Positions 8,001 through 8,888 of a DNA stretch of 8,888 nucleotides are shown piece after piece. The notes under the pieces are model-generated. The model was not told the origin of the DNA, did no database searches, and worked only from the letters and a program-made list of their open reading frames with translations. Positions within the stretch are counted from its first letter, which is position 1. Each line of letters opens with the position of its first letter. The position numbers were made by a program, and so were the translations under genes. Source of the stretch: Candidatus Omnitrophota bacterium (lineage in GTDB: Bacteria > Omnitrophota > Gorgyraeia > Gygaellales > Profunditerraquicolaceae); NCBI GenBank assembly GCA_023229385.1, contig JALNZI010000056.1, positions 1 to 8,888 of the forward strand, given 5' to 3'.

Positions 8001-8888
8001 CACCGTAACTGTTACTGACATAAGAAGATGATTCATTATACATATAACATTCAAATCCATCAAAACTACTCAGTATGTCATTTTTATATGAATTATATTT
8101 ATCAATTGTGTTTATATGAGCAATTGATTGGGATACAACGGATTTTGAATTTAATAAAGAAATGTTTAAATCATATTCTTCGAGTTTAGATATTTTATAT
8201 TTAAAATTGGTTAGTCTATCCGTTGCCTTTGAATAATATATAAAATTATTAAAATCTGAATAATCAATCAATAAATTTATTCCATCTGATTTAGTACCAA
8301 AATAATTATTTACAATATTAGTTGAATAAGAAGACGTAATTAAATTATTCCAATTTTTATAAGTATCAGTTGTTATTGCATTTGATTGTGGAACGTGTAT
8401 ATATATATCTGGATCATCGAGTAATATTATATTTGATTCAATTCCGGTAGGAATGATTGTAAAATATAAAAAATCGGATTGTTCATATTCTAATTGTTGT
8501 AATAAAAACGATGTAGAGGTTATATTACTCGTTGAATCGAATAACTTGAAATATGTCCCTGTATCAGTTACTAACCAATTTAAAATTTCAAAAACATCAC
8601 CGTTACCAAAATTAACATAATAATTTTTTAAATTATTTGATGAATTGAATTTTGTATCAAACGGAACACCTTGAAATATGGTATCAGTAAATAATTCTAA
8701 TCCAGTGTTTGATTTCCTTTCAACATCAAAGCTGTTGTCAAATATTGAACTAAATAATTTGACTTTAAACTTATATTTAACATTAAAAGATAATTCCGGT
8801 CTTGATTTTATTATTTGATTTAAATTAACCCGTAAATCAGTTGAATTAATAGTAAAATCATTTCCTTCGTAAAAAGAAATTAAATTAT
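5038..8888 (-). CDS. Giant tail/baseplate virion protein, mosaic with LamG-like domain, N-terminus beyond window
   Basis: The frame is open from the TGA at 5040-5038 to the right edge (at least 1283 residues) with no ATG or GTG from 8272 on. The TTG at 8271 is therefore an internal Leu codon and the true start lies outside. Numbering from that Leu, about 130-292 is helical and contains YKTKGTKQSVRALLNCYGIP (KGT at 265-267) and KEYGG, reminiscent of tail protein I of P2-like baseplates. Residues 318-545 look like a LamG/concanavalin sandwich (NRTIEFRFKI, NWWYFSFNRS, LDVYLQELRYWN, LIAWFPLGTDL). Residues 714-742 (RKIKDLVPAKANLLTGIVVE...RNK) match a motif I associate with the same family in environmental phages. 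Residues 787-870 hold a tandem repeat. No membrane helix is visible. It probably belongs to the baseplate or tail tip and may touch the host surface. The role is inferred, but a virion function is well supported by context. Confidence 0.72.
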   Translation of the reverse strand, partial: NLISFYEGNDFTINSTDLRVNLNQIIKSRPELSFNVKYKFKVKLFSSIFDNSFDVERKSNTGLELFTDTIFQGVPFDTKFNSSNNLKNYYVNFGNGDVFEILNWLVTDTGTYFKLFDSTSNITSTSFLLQQLEYEQSDFLYFTIIPTGIESNIILLDDPDIYIHVPQSNAITTDTYKNWNNLITSSYSTNIVNNYFGTKSDGINLLIDYSDFNNFIYYSKATDRLTNFKYKISKLEEYDLNISLLNSKSVVSQSIAHINTIDKYNSYKNDILSSFDGFECYMYNESSSYVSNSYGEFMPMTWPKINNSKPYSLYSVTSSEFETWYDQIYSSASYYDQQNLYNLEKLIPEYILDDEQNINYVKFVDMVSQIFDTSYLYIKHLDYLKSRVDTNYESLTKDLVLNVLQSLGWDEQEEYKSTELYQYLFGVNNVGTYVTQSVISIQNEPTPYKDITQEIWKRILNNLTYIYKTKGTKQSVRALLNCYGIPDSILDVKEYGGYDKTNYESYYEYDNFGYSLYSPTNSVVHLNVATTSLSNTNRTIEFRFKINSQVSGSLYNNLTYQLLNSASILADSTYISVDNIIPKVDSTYSTISLSTGSVGFDIKYIPTSNTENGSIKLYINDVYSNISTSYTLFNNIPINNDNWWYFSFNRSLLNNTYSFISYVGYNDEYNNVSLYSSSFDLNVLNLTESCYIGKLINDNNVTLGTNLDVYLQELRYWNITLNPTVVLEHISNPLLRTGNNSSSSFNDLIAWFPLGTDLKNDTSSIYYSKHSNLNYNNSSASFQSSSFNVEHETIRIKYPNLVTNKLISNKVRIENTSSNNNLSYNLSFVSSSFDLYPDDSNKIGVYFGQNNEINFDIANVIGNVRVDSYLYQTQSNTYINTYPELDALHNQYLLQLKNNNDINLYNTIANQYNSSMFRKIKDLVPAKANLLTGIVVENDILYRNKLYINNDVFSVKQPKYEVTLSRIYPNVITASYKNNFITTDVTSSTILNASNISNLTSSIDYNIGNIISDVTEGAKSYITLNKTESVVDFVVNNISNLTSSIDYNISDTITDITDGAKSYVTLNKTSSVNIIGIDSLQLSTDIQYTINEETVSWIDGVTIVNNMSPSYTMFATLASESSVESQDPGQATDSSNITSINSKKVQLMDYNHICSRRNHYDGCKIFLAKKFVTSYVYENTITPSNANLTDTAAAYKTIINVTDYDEVRESLTNQHYSGSDVYDISSSFVNKPYTGEFSNRVGPKNEKELLKLVSKDVYDSNYEDLKYVSPSKSIDNLLITIK
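5681..5902 (-). repeat. In-frame tandem repeat, period 126 bp (42 residues)
   Basis: Two copies lie at 5681-5776 and 5807-5902, offset by exactly 126 bases, and share a 32-base identical core (5741-5772 and 5867-5898). They encode NISNLTSSIDYNI, a variable I-x-D-x-T segment, then GAKSY(I/V)TLNKT(E/S)SV. A degenerate third unit may follow towards the C-terminus (YVTLNKTSSV then IDSLQLSTDIQYTI). The period is a whole number of codons, so the reading frame is preserved. It probably forms a repeated beta or fibre-like element in the giant tail protein. Confidence 0.85.

Noticed and set aside
1705..8888. Diversity-generating retroelement acting on the lectin-like tail proteins
   Set aside because: No reverse transcriptase and no template/variable repeat pair are visible. 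The only long repeat is the in-frame tandem duplication at 5681-5902.

Overview
This looks like part of a strongly AT-rich tailed-phage genome (or a prophage of one). All coding lies on the minus strand, genes are separated by 50-60 bases or less, and virion genes sit directly upstream of DNA replication and repair genes. The replication genes are a stand-alone primase with a zinc ribbon and a TOPRIM domain, and an Mre11/SbcD-type nuclease. Their arrangement recalls T4-like and other large myoviruses (T4 gp61, gp47). Stops are TAA and TGA and the standard code fits. No gene start has a clear Shine-Dalgarno sequence, and several have nearly pure A/T leaders. That is typical of Bacteroidota and their phages, so a flavobacterial-type host is a reasonable but unproven guess.

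Layout in transcription order, from right to left. (1) 8888-5038: a very large virion protein, cut by the right edge. It carries a helical segment with a KGT motif resembling tail protein I, then a LamG-like fold, then a region with a 42-residue repeat. (2) 4987-4313: a 224-residue virion protein of a family seen in environmental phages. (3) 4285-3221 and (4) 3216-1705: two adjacent virion proteins that appear to be paralogues. They share three collinear blocks, and the second has a LamG-like domain inserted between blocks 1 and 2. (5) 1644-1291: a small PD-(D/E)XK nuclease. (6) 1268-330: the primase. (7) 333-1: the start of an Mre11/SbcD-like nuclease, overlapping the primase stop by four bases and cut by the left edge.

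Genes 1-4 probably build the baseplate or tail periphery, where the LamG-like domains could contact host glycans. Genes 5-7 process and copy DNA. No tRNA, CRISPR array, insertion sequence, integrase, reverse transcriptase or convincing terminator is visible, and no stretch over 300 bases lacks a gene. I see no clearly new defence or mobile system. The most distinctive features are the paralogous tail pair with a lectin-like insertion and the mosaic giant tail protein.
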